Part shown: one piece after another, positions 18,106-28,884 of the stretch
Position numbering within the stretch: the stretch's first letter is position 1
How the letters are laid out: the number at the start of each line of letters is the position of its first letter
Source: Priapulus caudatus
Lineage: Eukaryota > Priapulida > Priapulimorpha > Priapulimorphida > Priapulidae
DNA: 34,436 nucleotides
Assembly (NCBI RefSeq): GCF_000485595.1
Contig: NW_014578479.1
Location: 1-34,436 of the forward strand
Reading direction: 5' to 3'
The notes under the pieces: model-generated
What the model saw: the letters and a program-made list of their open reading frames with translations, nothing else
Database searches by the model: none
Told to the model about the DNA's origin: nothing
Program-made: the position numbers and the translations under genes

Positions 18106-18420
18106 ATGGCAGTACAAGGTATCATTCCACCGAAGTTTACTCACTCCGCAGACAAGGCCAACCTTGCCAGTGCGTGGAAGGAGTATCGTGAGGAATTTCA
18201 GATGTACTTTGTCGCTAGCGGTCAGACAAGCATTCTGACCAACAGAAGGTCCATGTTTATAGCATGGGACAACAAACATCAAAGCTTTCCAGAACGATTG
18301 CTTTACAACAGCACCCGAACAAAGACAAGAGACTGTGATCGAAAGTTACACGGATATCAGAACCAACGAGTGGTGAAACGATACATCACGAAATTCAGCT
18401 CGAATGCAAAGGACCGATGA
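18106..18420 (+). pseudogene. Gypsy-A gag N-terminus (copy 2)
   Basis: ATG 18106 opens MAVQGIIPPKFTHSADK, then LASAWKEYREEFQMYFVASG, the typical start of a Ty3/Gypsy capsid ('PP.f...d....W..y...fe.Y..AsG'). The frame stays open to 18420, but after about 18290 the sequence (FPERLLYNSTRTKTRDCD) no longer looks like capsid. The expected helical middle is shortened or scrambled. The rest of gag (from 18523) matches copy 1 with many small indels. It supplies the gag start missing from copy 1 at the window edge. Confidence 0.7.
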
Positions 18421-20483
18421 TCTATGCAGAATAGAACAGACCTGCGTGAACAGCAGGCATTGTTCAGTTTGGGACCAAGGCAGGAGACAATGATCCGCAG
18501 TACCATCTCCAATGGAGAAAGGGACGAGGCGCAAGCGTAAATTATGATACGATCGTCAGCTAAAAAGGACGTGAATCAGCAAAGGTCAAATTCGAACTGA
18601 AAGTGACAGTGAGGCAACTACGCACCTTGCCAACTCCAAGAGTGACCTCACAGCAGTCGCCAAACAATTCGAGGTCGACGACGAGAAGGGGCCTCATGGT
18701 CATCAGCAGCCCAGCATCAAGGGGAAGGGCAACACTTTAGCAGAATCAGCGACGCGGACAGTCTAACTGTCAACGAGATATCAGTCGCTCAAGTGGCAAC
18801 TATGGATTTGTACCAAGTGGGCGCGGGTTCATCCTCGCCACAAACAGAATGTCCTGCCCGACGTAAAACTGTCAAAATGCTACCGCCAAATCACTCGCGA
18901 ACGTCGTGTGAACACCCAGTAGAACTAGGCCAGTGCATTAATGAACAGGAAACTCCGGACACTGAGCAACTGACTTTGTGCAGTGGGGTGACGCTACAGG
19001 ACACTGACCAGAGCATCGATCAGTGGACGTTAAGGTAAGTTACGGGGATCATGACAGTAACTAAGATGCGATACACAGCTGAAGAAACACGCGTCAGAAA
19101 ACCTATGACTCCTAAACACAAGCAAGTCATTAAACAAGAAGCACCACAGTATTGGTTATAAGGCAGAGAACACCACTGCGTAACGTGTTAAATGCTAAGC
19201 ACAAGGCAACAACACACCACATCACGCGCTGACCGTCATCAGATGCGCCCAATACGCACCTCTGTTGCACCGCCAGCACGTCAATATGAACTATGAATAG
19301 AGTACATGCAACAACCCCACAGGCTAAACCAAGCCTGTTGAGCTACCAGCAATCGATCAAGAATTGTCCCCAAGTGCTTAGATACATTCAATGATGCTAA
19401 TGCGTGCTTCCGGTAACACAACGTCCGGTGACGTGATTAAAGCGAGTTCAGCACCACTGGAAACCAGTTTGGGTTACAAGTGACAACGACCTCCAATGAA
19501 TGGGGTAGAATGAGACAGTGCGGATAACGTATCCGATTGTCCAGACAACGATACCCACCCATTCACGACGAATGGACTGTCGAGAAAGCAGTGGAACCTT
19601 CGCACACAACTGCCGCAATGCAAGCAGCTCGAACCCCCTGATCCAACCCTCGCATCTAAACTCAACCGTCAGGAATACCCCCCGAGAGACCCACGTCACC
19701 CAGTCAGAGACTTTGCGGACGACGCAACCACACACCATTCCTACCGCAACATGCAAACTGACCCCACAGGAAAAACCACAAGATGTAAGCAGGAACCTGA
19801 AGAGCCAGACAATGAAGAGCAAGAAAATTATACAGACCACTTAAAACCAGTGGAACCACCTGAAGCCAATGACAGCAATCCAGTGAGGAGCAAAAGACGA
19901 TGGAAATTCCCAGACTTACCAGATCAAACGATGCTACCACCCAGACATACAGATTAAGGCGCCGATGAAGGCACTACGAAAACGACGTGACTGAGGACCA
20001 AGAACACTACCCACCGCTCCAAAAAGAGGTGAGAATCCCCCCTCGGATATGAGTTGCAATATGGCCCACCCATTGTTACAGAACCCCAGCCCACCAAAAC
20101 TAACCTCGTCCATCACCTATCAGCCAACAACCAGCCCAACAGGTAATGTACGCCGAACCACTCGAGTCAAAATGGCCGAGCTCCGCTCCAAAACCCTTCC
20201 AGTTTCACCTACGTCCACGCGAAATTTCCAGCACCACGCCCTCACAATTGAAGACCCTGTGAATAGCCAAAATGAGCGAAGACAAGGGGAACACAAATCA
20301 GAGTTAAGAGAATAAGTTATTTTAGTAAACAACAGTTCATGGTTAATGCAACCCTATGCAAAGATGCCAGTGAATAACAGAGTTAGATGAAGGTAGTCCC
20401 GTCATTGAATTTTAAAAAAAAATGGTATTGGCATACGTGACACACTGTGTAATGGCAACCGGTTTTTTTTGCGTAAGAAAGGA
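18421..20483 (+). pseudogene. Gypsy-A gag-pol remainder, indel-riddled copy of 1-2066
   Basis: From GGGACGAGGCGC at 18523 this tracks copy 1 through zinc knuckles (about 18820), protease (about 19050), the RT/integrase deletion junction (about 19440), integrase core and integrase C-terminus (to about 20310). A one- or few-base indel occurs every 10-20 bases, and most frames last less than 100 codons. Deletions dominate. The pattern matches uncorrected long-read consensus better than natural decay, because it begins and ends abruptly while the LTR (17873-18038) and the DNA after 21052 are clean. Confidence 0.75.
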
Positions 20484-20645
20484 TGTCATGTAGTTGCGTC
20501 CCACGAGTGGCTGACTATCTAAAAAAAGCAATTAGAGGACCGCCAAATGCCAGCGTCATGTATTTGTTGTGAACCTACACAGAAACACTTACACATACAC
20601 AAAACACATTCGACAGAGGCCACAGACATACACAGATCCAAAACA
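20484..20645 (+). repeat. 3' LTR of Gypsy-A (copy 2, degraded sequence)
   Basis: This is recognisable from TGTCATGTAGTTGCGTCC to the CCAAAACA end by alignment to 2067-2232, with many small indels. It is followed by TTTAT at 20648-20652, matching the pentamer before the 5' LTR. Confidence 0.8.
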
Positions 20646-21614
20646 ACTTTATAAATAGCAATCCTTCTGCTCTTAAAAATGAAAAGAAAGCCCTTTCTCT
20701 TAGCCGGCAAAGCGCAAATACTTGCTTGCGCACATTTTTAAGTGGACTCGACGTCAGTGCCACTTCGTGTAAAGCAACGAGAGCCGTCAGTTACAGTTTA
20801 CCGCAAGTTTTTGCTCAGAAAAACGAAATATAGAGAATATAGGTCACGCTGACCTGGAAATATCACTGATTATACAACATCAAAACACCAAGATAATGCA
20901 TCAAGCAAAGAAAAAAATGATGACCACACATACCAAGCAAAATTTTCGCGAGTATGACCTCAAAATACAAATGCTGTCTCAAACAAGCGAACATAATTAA
21001 ACAAAGGCGTGCAATCTGTTAATAAAATTTTGATTTTTATTCAATACTCAAGCCACTTTCTGTCATTGTCATTCCCCTTGTTACTATCTGACTGGCAATC
21101 CACAAGCTTCTCTAATAACAGACTTTACGTGGCATTAGTACTACACTGCTGTTTACGCTAGTTTACGCTAGTAGAGTGTTTACACTCTGACCTGATTTCT
21201 ACGGTGCGTGGTATGCATTGCTGCACCGTGATAGATGTCTCGCAATTTTCTCGTGGTAGCACCGTTGCCATCTCTCGAAAACCAATGAAATCATGCACGA
21301 TTACAATTTTGTGTTCTGTTTCTGTTTATCGTTACTCTAGACAATTGCTGTTACTCAAGCAATAACGGTAGGTATCATGAAAGTAGGGAAAACACTAGAA
21401 AATTCTCGCGGTACACACTTTAAAACTTTTTGTTAACATTTCTAATAAATATAATATTGAACCATAAAACTTTATGTAGCATAATTTTAACCTATCTTAA
21501 CTGAAAATATCTGAAGATACCTGTAGTAATGTATCCCTTTAAATTGTCGGATCAAGTGCTGAAAGAATGAATCAACCACTCAAATAATTTTGCCAAAAAT
21601 CTCCTTCCAGAACA
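20646..21614. repeat. Inverted-repeat element interior (copy 2)
   Basis: This is the duplicate of 2233-3254. Up to about 21052 it carries dense indels; afterwards it is nearly identical to copy 1. It includes the flipped blocks at 21244-21327 and a TTACGCTAGT duplication near 21161-21175 where copy 1 has an unrelated 11 bases. No gene. Confidence 0.7.
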
Positions 21615-22015
21615 GATGGAGGGGGTTTCTTATTTATTCATTTAAAAGCAGTTCAAGGATTGCAATATCTTATAAACAACTATTAGGTTCATATATAATA
21701 TGGACGAATTTGTGCTAAAATAAAAATCGTTCAGTTAAATAGCAGTTAGGTATAAATATAATTTCACTTTTAGAATTAGCCCTTGGTCTGTAACCTGCAA
21801 ATAAATCAGAAAAAGTGCAATATCGTCAAGGTGGCAGCACAATCGAGGGGGGGGGGTGGGGTTGTCATGTCAGCAACCAAAAATAAAGATTCCAAAACAC
21901 ATTTGTTTTATAACAAATGTAAATGCATGATTATAGGAATTTGTAGGCATACATAATGCCATTATTTTTCAGTTACTATCATAATATATCCTAAAATTCT
22001 AGGGTGTAGTGTCCC
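21615..22015. repeat. Right arm of the long inverted-repeat element (copy 2)
   Basis: This is the duplicate of 3255-3652 (offset 18360) and the reverse complement of 17545-17872 plus 20648-20720. The outer end is the TAGTGTCCC motif. Confidence 0.75.
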
Positions 22016-23440
22016 TTTCAAACTAAATTGTTTCCTGTTTATTGTTATAGGCCTACATGTAATACAATGTTTTTTTTTCTTTTGCAGGTTCCAATTGAAT
22101 TTTGAAACTGTTGAATTGGGCTTGGGACATGTGGTAAGCCTACCCACCTTCCGTAATTAAGTAGCCTTAATTGCTGGGCAAAGCCTGTTACGGAAGCAAC
22201 ACAGCAACATAGTTTCTGATGCTCCATTTCATGCTCCACCGGCACAGCAGTGTTTCTTAGCAGAATTTTGCCTGACAACGACCTCTTTATTTTTGTCATG
22301 GATGGTGTGACCCCAGTCTCTCCATGACTAGTCTGGCATTTAATTGGGCGAGAACCTCCTGGAGTGTATACTACGCAAAAAATTAGTTTTTAGATATTTT
22401 TTAAATAGTGGATTTTGATGCATTCTATGGTGCTAATAAAATATCAGATTTTATGCATGTTATTGTGCAAATACACCAATATAAGGCTGTTAAATAATTT
22501 GAATTAGTCCTTTCAAACTGTTGTAAGTGAGCCCTTGCTATTGTGGCGTTTGACCCGTAACGTTAGTTTGCATCAATTGTGTACTGTCCTAGTGTGTGTG
22601 TGTGTGTGTGTGTGTGTGCGCCTGCGCGCGTGCATGCGTGCGTGCGTGTGCGTGTGTGTGTGTGCGAATGTGCGTGTGTGCGTGCGTGCGTGCGACTCAG
22701 GCCTCAAAATACACGGTAGCGAAGGGCGAATCACCTGGGCAACATAAAAAGTTGCTCCCGAAAAAAAATTACGAGTACGATTTTTTTTCAAGAGGATAAA
22801 AAATCTGCCCCGTAATATTTTTCCGTGATTGTAACATCATGCCATGACAGTGACGGCCGTGAGTTTAGTTTTCCTTTTACAACTTTCATATAGGAAAATG
22901 AATTGCCGACTTGCTGTCCTTCACAAGAAGGGGAAAAAGTCACGATCAACGGCAAACACGGTGTGTGCCGTCAGGCCTGTATGTGTTAGCTATTCAGTTG
23001 GCAGATAGATTAACTTATTAACCACATTACTTTGCCTTAGCATTGTACTTGCACAAATACAGTGACAGAGACTGAGCAGTTCAACTCTCAGCAATTTGAA
23101 GTTTATGTTTCTCTTGTTTTTGGGCTGTAGTCACTCAGGAGTCAGGACTCACAATTCACAAACACCTTTGCAATCCACAGAGTACTCCAAATTAGCTCAA
23201 AAAAACAAACAAAAATAACACAAATACATGTAAAAATACATTTAACATTTTACATCAATTTACATTCAGTTTTAGAGAGTAAAGGCACATTAAACAGTGC
23301 TATGCACATGTACAGTTATTGAGGGGCAGGATACAAACTACTAACTCTAAATTTATGTAATTTTATGTGACAAAAAGTAGCCCCCGTAAGCACAAAAAGA
23401 GCCCCTGAAAATAAATTTACGGGGGCTCTTTTTAATGTAG
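22016..23440. repeat. Duplicate of 3653-5080, non-coding
   Basis: Near-identical to copy 1 with scattered single-base, mainly homopolymer, differences. It includes the microsatellite (about 22592-22694) and the hairpin at 23379-23427. No gene. Confidence 0.8.
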
Positions 23441-23764
23441 TACAGCTGCTATCGTCCAAAAAAGCATGAAACTTTGCACAATTACTTCTAACCATGTAAC
23501 AAACAATTTGTGATATGGATCCAAGCTAGGTAAGGCTCTGGACTCGAGATCTGCGCATGTCCTAAAATCGCGGACATGGAAACGAGGCTGAAAATTTAAT
23601 TGTCAAACAGGCCTTAGAGTACAAAAATAAACTTGGAACTGATATATTAGTTGCATATGTGGTATTCTGTGCTAGAAAATGTTGAAGATATGATCACGTG
23701 ACCTTTCTTTACAGTTTTACGAATTTCGCTTGGGATACCTGTGGTGGAATGTCAAACATAGATA
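23441..23764 (+). repeat. Third copy of the ~330-bp repeat arm
   Basis: This matches 5081-5407 in direct orientation, stopping at GTCAAACATAGATA. It is followed not by the nuclease/CXC cassette but by DNA found 3' of ANAPC10. The arm therefore occurs without the cassette. Confidence 0.85.
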
Positions 23765-23860
23765 AATATATATGTTGACACCCTTCTTCATGGCTCTCCA
23801 GTTGTAAATGTTATAAACTCTAACAAAAACATGACGAGCACTTATCGATATTACTACAAC
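23765..23860 (+). repeat. 96-bp duplicate of 12892-12987
   Basis: Identical to the segment 394-489 bases after the ANAPC10 stop. See the entry at 12892. Confidence 0.9.
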
Positions 23861-25632
23861 GTAGATTACCTGCATACAAACAAACGTCGAGTCCTCACTT
23901 GTAAGTATTTATACTATGGCACAATCGAAAGATACTAGCTTTCCCTGAGCTTTTGGAATCGTAACAAAAACTTATGTACATACGTAGGGAATGCCATGAT
24001 AATAGCTGTCAACTGACCGTGCTAACGTGCGTTTGATGGTACGTATAGACATTTTCTTATTTAGAAGTTCGCAACCATATTTAAGCCAGGAATAATTAAT
24101 GTCTTTTTGGAGCACTGGGATTGATGCACATTTGTCAATTACCCCCGTGGAATCATGTGATATAGCGAATTTGAATGAGTTTCCCTGGTGAAGTTACCGT
24201 TTCATGTCGGCCTGTCCGATTATTCATGGTTAGGTAATTGCATGGGGACATCGCAGTCTATATGTTCTACTAGGCAGTTATAGACAACATACAGAGAGAG
24301 ACTCCAACTCTCCCGTTAACGTCTCGTCGGCGCCAAAGTCCCCGGCGCGCGAAATGAATTACACCGCGCAACCGAATTTTTCCGCGCGGTTAACAGCATA
24401 TAGACACGAACACCTGAAACACCTGAATACGTTGTTGCCACATTATGGGAGAGGAGAGCCCCGCGCACGCTGGGCCACAACACGCGTACGTTTGCGCGTG
24501 TGGTTGGGGATGATTGCGTGCGCCGGAACTGCCCTCCCTTGTAAACGCGCAGACTCGCGGAGCCGAGCAACAGCCCACGCGGGTCGCGTGAGTGCGACGC
24601 CACGGGAGCGACCAACTTCCCCCAAATTTAGTCCCAAAATATGGCAACACGTATAAGATTGTAGCTAGCGGGGCTCGAATTTCCCGACTTCTGAGATAAC
24701 CCGTAAGGACCTGTTGCTTCGTAAACCAACCATCCGTGCAAATCCGACAAATCCCTACTGATTTGAATAAACTACTAGATGTACCTGTGTGTAGAAATAC
24801 ATTTGTATACGTGACAAGTATTGCATACTGTATGCCATTCTCCGGAAATGTTACTATTATTCCCTACGGAGGCCGGCATCATGCATGTACACACAGAAAT
24901 GGCCGCTGAAACGACGGAGCATTTAACAATTATCCGTTTGAGTTTGAAGTTTATGAGAATTATGACTATATAGTGAGCTGCATGAAACTGAATCACACAG
25001 GGATAGAAGATATACTGTAAATCTGTCAAGTTTTTGCTAATGAATCCGTACGGATTTCCTCGGGGTGATCGCAAGAAACCAGCAAGAAATACTTGACACG
25101 ATCTACCCCTCGGATTCGCGGATCTGCTATATAACCGTTATATCACCCACGTATTCACATATATCCGTACACTGTATATACACCTGTAGCTTAGGATATG
25201 AATACTGTAATTGCGGGAGTACGGTTGCGCGCTACGCACGTCCTACGTATCGCATTCGCCCTACCGTCGACGACGTTATTCAACCTATGCGATTGTGCCA
25301 TGGTAAACCTGCGAGCCGGACACCCAACCCTAACTCCCACTCTCTTGGGATGTGGGAGGTGTGATTTCCCATGCTCTGACCAGCCAAGGTGTTGTCTCAC
25401 CCCCCGGGCACACGGCGACTTAAAAACCGATCCTAACCCACCCTCTGAACCTGATTCCTAAAGTGAGGACGCGCGCGTCCTGCGCGATTGTGACTGTCGC
25501 CGGTGGCCGTGCGTGGTTGATTGACACGATGCCGTTAGCCCTATAAATGCTAAGTTAATGTAGGGTGGATCACGCCTGTGGCCGGTGCATCACTATCCAG
25601 GTACAGGGTTGCTATTATGTAGGTATGGTTAT
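23861..25632. other. Unassigned region with a CpG-rich patch
   Basis: No gene I can support. About 24330-24630 is GC- and CpG-rich (many CGCG) with overlapping open frames on both strands. These are explained by base composition and carry no known motif. The rest is unique. A CpG island of a neighbouring gene is possible but not shown. Confidence 0.45.
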
Positions 25633-26135
25633 GCGCTGCTGGTCATGTGCAGTGGCCGGTGCGTGTACTGCCTGGGAGAAGGTGCATCACTACATCTGTG
25701 GACGCACTCCTACCCGAATTCTGCGATATATACGTGTGCCGAGAGGCGGTATATGGAGTAGGGGCTGCAACAGATGGCGTATACCCGGAGGTACTGATCT
25801 GCACGTACAACGGCCGTGAAAAGCATGAGCTTGCACGCGCGGTCTAGGAGAAGATGTAGGTGTGATGCGCGGCGCTGGTATCGCCACATTGGCTATGCAC
25901 TGTTCTTAATACGCTGCTGGCCCTACTGTATTAGAGCCAGTCCATCACTAAATCTATGCACGGACTCCTACCCGGATTCTGCGACATATACGTGTGCCGG
26001 AGAGGCGGTATATGGAGTAGGGGCTGCAACAGATGGCGTATACCCGGAGGTACGGATCTGCACGTGCAGCGACCATGCAAAACGTAAGTTTGCACGTATG
26101 GCCTAGGAGAAGATGTAGGTGTAATGCTGCTGCCT
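25633..26135. repeat. Two-unit tandem repeat (~260-278 bp) 3' of the DIRS element
   Basis: Unit 1 runs from about 25633 and unit 2 from about 25911. They share GGACGCACTCCTACCC/GGACTCCTACCC, a long exact block around GGCGGTATATGGAGTAGGGG, CAACAGATGGCGTATACCCG, and GGAGAAGATGTAGGTGT. This lies in the expected 3' region of the minus-strand DIRS element and may be part of its terminal repeat system. Open frames through it are not convincing. Confidence 0.75.
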
Positions 26136-26362
26136 CCTTAAGCCGGTATGGCCGCCTCCTTACTATGCTACTAAACCCTAATTTATTATGCTACTAAAGG
26201 CACAATACATACCTATATTGAATGCATGGTGATAATCGCTATAGTACCACCCTAAGATAAGAAAAACCCTTTGCACGCTTACATCACGGTTCGGGCTTTT
26301 GGCTGAACTGCCACGGTTATGAACAGGCCCGCGTTATCCGCGGCAGGTGTGCTGGCCGCGCG
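26136..26362. other. 3' flank of the DIRS recombinase
   Basis: Non-coding. It may contain the DIRS 3' untranslated region. No terminal repeat could be paired here. Confidence 0.35.
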
Positions 26363-27330
26363 TTAGCTGGGTTCACATTGCTTCTTCGCAACCGCTAATA
26401 GGGATGCGCGAGGCCCCCGAATGTACGTCTGGTAGCAGTCCGAAGACCAGCATCCTAGCGTCTTTATCAGCCAGTCGCTGAGGTGGGCGTCCCCAGCGGT
26501 GGTGGTGGCGCCGACGTGAAAGCTATGCGTTGCATAGCTTTGCGGATGTAGACCGGCCTCCTGCAGAAGTTGCCGCAGATATATCACCAACGATTTGCGG
26601 GTAAGGAAGGCACCGTGGTCCATGATGTACAGCGGTAGGTGTGCCGTCCGCGTGCGGCGCACCTGGATGTATTTGTTCATGGTGCCCACCGCGCGGAGCT
26701 ATGACAATTTGCACGCTTTTCCGGAAGGGGTCGGTTTTCAATGCCTTAATGTTTATGTCTACAGCGCAATCAGATGTGTGTATGTCACACAAAGTCAGTG
26801 ACGCGCTGGGATCGTATGTGCGTTGGGTAGGAGCCGTAAATTCGGATACGCGTAGAAATCGGAAAAAGGCTAGCATGAATGCAGACCACAACAATAACTT
26901 GTTTTAGTCCGAAATGCTTACGCACCTGCGCAGTGAGGTCTTAAGCCGGCGCATAATGTCCATGGTGATAGGTAGGCGCATGCGAGCGGGGAGCCCGCGA
27001 ACGCGCTTCACGTCTGCCAATGTACGCGCGAGGTCTGGCGTGTGTTCCAGCGGGCTTTGTATCTGGGCTTCTTTGTGTAAGAAATCGATAGCAGCCAGAT
27101 ATACTTTGATCGTACGATAATGCAGGCCACACATGTCCAGGTAAGATACAAAGTAGCACAATGTACCCTCTATAGCCGGCCTTGGGGTGAAACCATGGCG
27201 TTGGCAGAAGTCAACGAATTTCCTTTGTCCAGCCGCATATGTGCGCCGGGTGCTGGTAGCCACGCAATTGTGCTGCAGGAATGCGAGGTGGTTGCGCAAT
27301 GCTGAGAGATCTGGCGCTGGCCCTCCGTCA
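26363..27330 (-). pseudogene. DIRS-type tyrosine recombinase
   Basis: DIRS-group retroelements integrate circular cDNA with a tyrosine recombinase instead of a DDE integrase. From about 27299 leftward: an N-terminal SAM-like DNA-binding domain (STRRTYAAGQRKFVDFCQ, HYRTIKVYLAAIDFLH), then LLLWSAFMLAFFRFLRVSEF with the first catalytic Arg. A KTDPFRK hairpin, the HSFH motif and LGCWSSDCYQTYIRG with the nucleophile Tyr follow. Damage: in-frame TAA at 26904-26906 just before LLLWSAF, a frameshift near 26695, and the second catalytic Arg of HxxR replaced by His (THSFHVGATT, about 26515-26545). A Cys also sits where family members usually have Arg (LGRW). The start overlaps the end of the RT/RNase H frame in another phase, as is usual. 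Confidence 0.87.
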
Positions 27331-28282
27331 CCATCTCCGCGATGTGTGCGTGGGATACGGCTGTCACGTCCCTCGGTACGTGTTCTGCTTGTGGGGCAAG
27401 CCGGCGGAACCTCGGCATCTGAAATCGAGAAATACTGTCGGCTATACTGTTATCGATTCCTCGTATGTGACGTATACCCACGACGAAGTTTCCCCGTGCC
27501 GCGATCATGAAGAGCTTCCTTACAAGGAACATGATGTATGGTGATTTACAAGTTCCTGTGCGCCAAATGTCTATGACGCTCTCATTGTCGCAATGAAACA
27601 GAATGCGACTCCTTCCCCAGGCATGGCCCCACAACATTGATGCGATCACGATTGGGTAGAGCTCTTTCCACGCAATGCAGAGCACTCTACTTTCGAGGAC
27701 GGCCGTCGACCACGGGATTTGGAACCACATCCCCTTATAGTACCCTGCGCAGGCTAGAGCACCTGACGCATCAGTGTACAAGTCTGCGTCTGGCGCCTGT
27801 GTTGATGTGTCGTTTAGAAACCGTGATGAGCCATTCCACGATGGTAGGAAGTCTACCCACCATTTTAAGTCTGCGTGGAAACCTCTGTTTAGGGTAATGA
27901 AATGGTGTGTGCGCCTCACGGTGCAACTGAGGTCAATCATGCGTCGTAGAAAAATGCGCCCTGCAGGGACACATTTGCAGGCGAATGACAGAGTACCGAT
28001 GAGCAACAGTAGGTGCCGTTTTGTGCACTTTTTCCGCATCTGCCAGCCTGCGAGCTCGCAGACAAGATTATCGTACTTATCGCGCGGTAAGCGCAGCACC
28101 TGTCGAACACTGTCTAACTCAATGCCCAGAAATGTCAGAACCTGTGCTGGGCCCTCGATCTTTTCGGGGGCGACGGGTACGGCCAATTCGCGACACGTGG
28201 CCAGTTGTTGTTGTAGGTGAGTGGCGCACTGAAGTTTCCTCGACTACTGTCGGCCGCCCAGTAGTCGTCCAGATAGTGCATG
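27300..28282 (-). pseudogene. DIRS-type reverse transcriptase end and RNase H
   Basis: Reading leftward from the Gypsy junction at 28282, the first recognisable motif is NIMHYLDDYW (about 28250-28280), the RT active site. A frameshift near 28225 leads into LAVPVAPEKIEGPAQ and LTFLGIELDS, the RT palm end. RNase H follows: DADLYTDASGALACAGYY with the first Asp, ESRVLCIAWKELYPIV with Glu, LFHCDNESVIDIW with Asp, and HIRGIDNSIADSISRF with the closing Asp. This order and the RFRRLAPQAE tail are typical of DIRS/Ngaro-type pol. All RT motifs upstream of YLDD are missing, so the element is 5' truncated. Confidence 0.88.
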
Positions 28283-28884
28283 ATGTTGGGGTGTGAGGCC
28301 GAACCCTGAGGATGAGGGGGAGGACCACCAGGTATATGGCACCCCGAGAACATTAAGAGATTACAGGACAGGGATCCTGTCATCGTCTTCTTCAAGGAAC
28401 GAAAAGAACCGGCGTCAGATAGGCTTGAGTTTTCTGAGATCGCAGGAATGGGAGCAGAAGCAAAAGCATACTGGGGGCAATGGCACCAACTGGAAGTACA
28501 CGAAGGACGATTGTCTCGGCGGTGGGAAACACTGGCGACACCAATCAAGCCATACAATCAAGCTCAATACCTGCAGAATTGAGGAAAGAAGTATTTCAAC
28601 AATTGCATTATCATCGCATGGGAGGACATCCAGGTGAACAAAGAAGCAGGGCTAGTATTCAGCAGAGATTCTACTGGCCTGAGTACAGGAAAGACATAGA
28701 ACACCAGTGTCAATACTGTAGTACATGTGCACGACAACGACACGGTAAATGACTGAAGAGAGCACGACTGAAACGGTGACAAATAATGATAACAACGGAA
28801 AAAAACAGAAGAAGAACGACTATCACACGACGAGGGAAGGTAAAGCTTATCCGAGGGCGGATACTAAGAGAAGTTGGGGAGAGT
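28283..28884 (+). pseudogene. Gypsy-B pol fragment with integrase zinc domain (plus copy)
   Basis: Several frames carry the linker that follows RNase H in Gypsy pol (PEDEGED, ENIKRLQDR-like). The integrase zinc domain follows at about 28570-28751: ELRKEVFQQLHYHRMGGHPG, FYWPEYRKDIEHQCQYCSTC, ending in RQRHGK and a stop at 28749-28751. The HHCC ligands are present. The DDE core that should follow is missing; the DNA runs into about 130 bases of A-rich sequence and the LTR. The homologous minus copy (31352-31999) lacks the core at the same place. The 5' end abuts the DIRS element. Confidence 0.75.

Noticed and set aside
18523-20483. Treating the many frameshifts of Gypsy-A copy 2 as evolutionary decay
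   Set aside because: Indel density changes abruptly at borders unrelated to the element, which points to sequence error.
24316-24656. Overlapping frames of up to 100 residues on both strands
   Set aside because: CpG-rich composition removes stop codons; no motif or alignment with a known family.
25565-26106. Frames in the tandem repeat 3' of the DIRS element
   Set aside because: The similarity of the two peptides is explained by the DNA repeat; frames are not kept between units.
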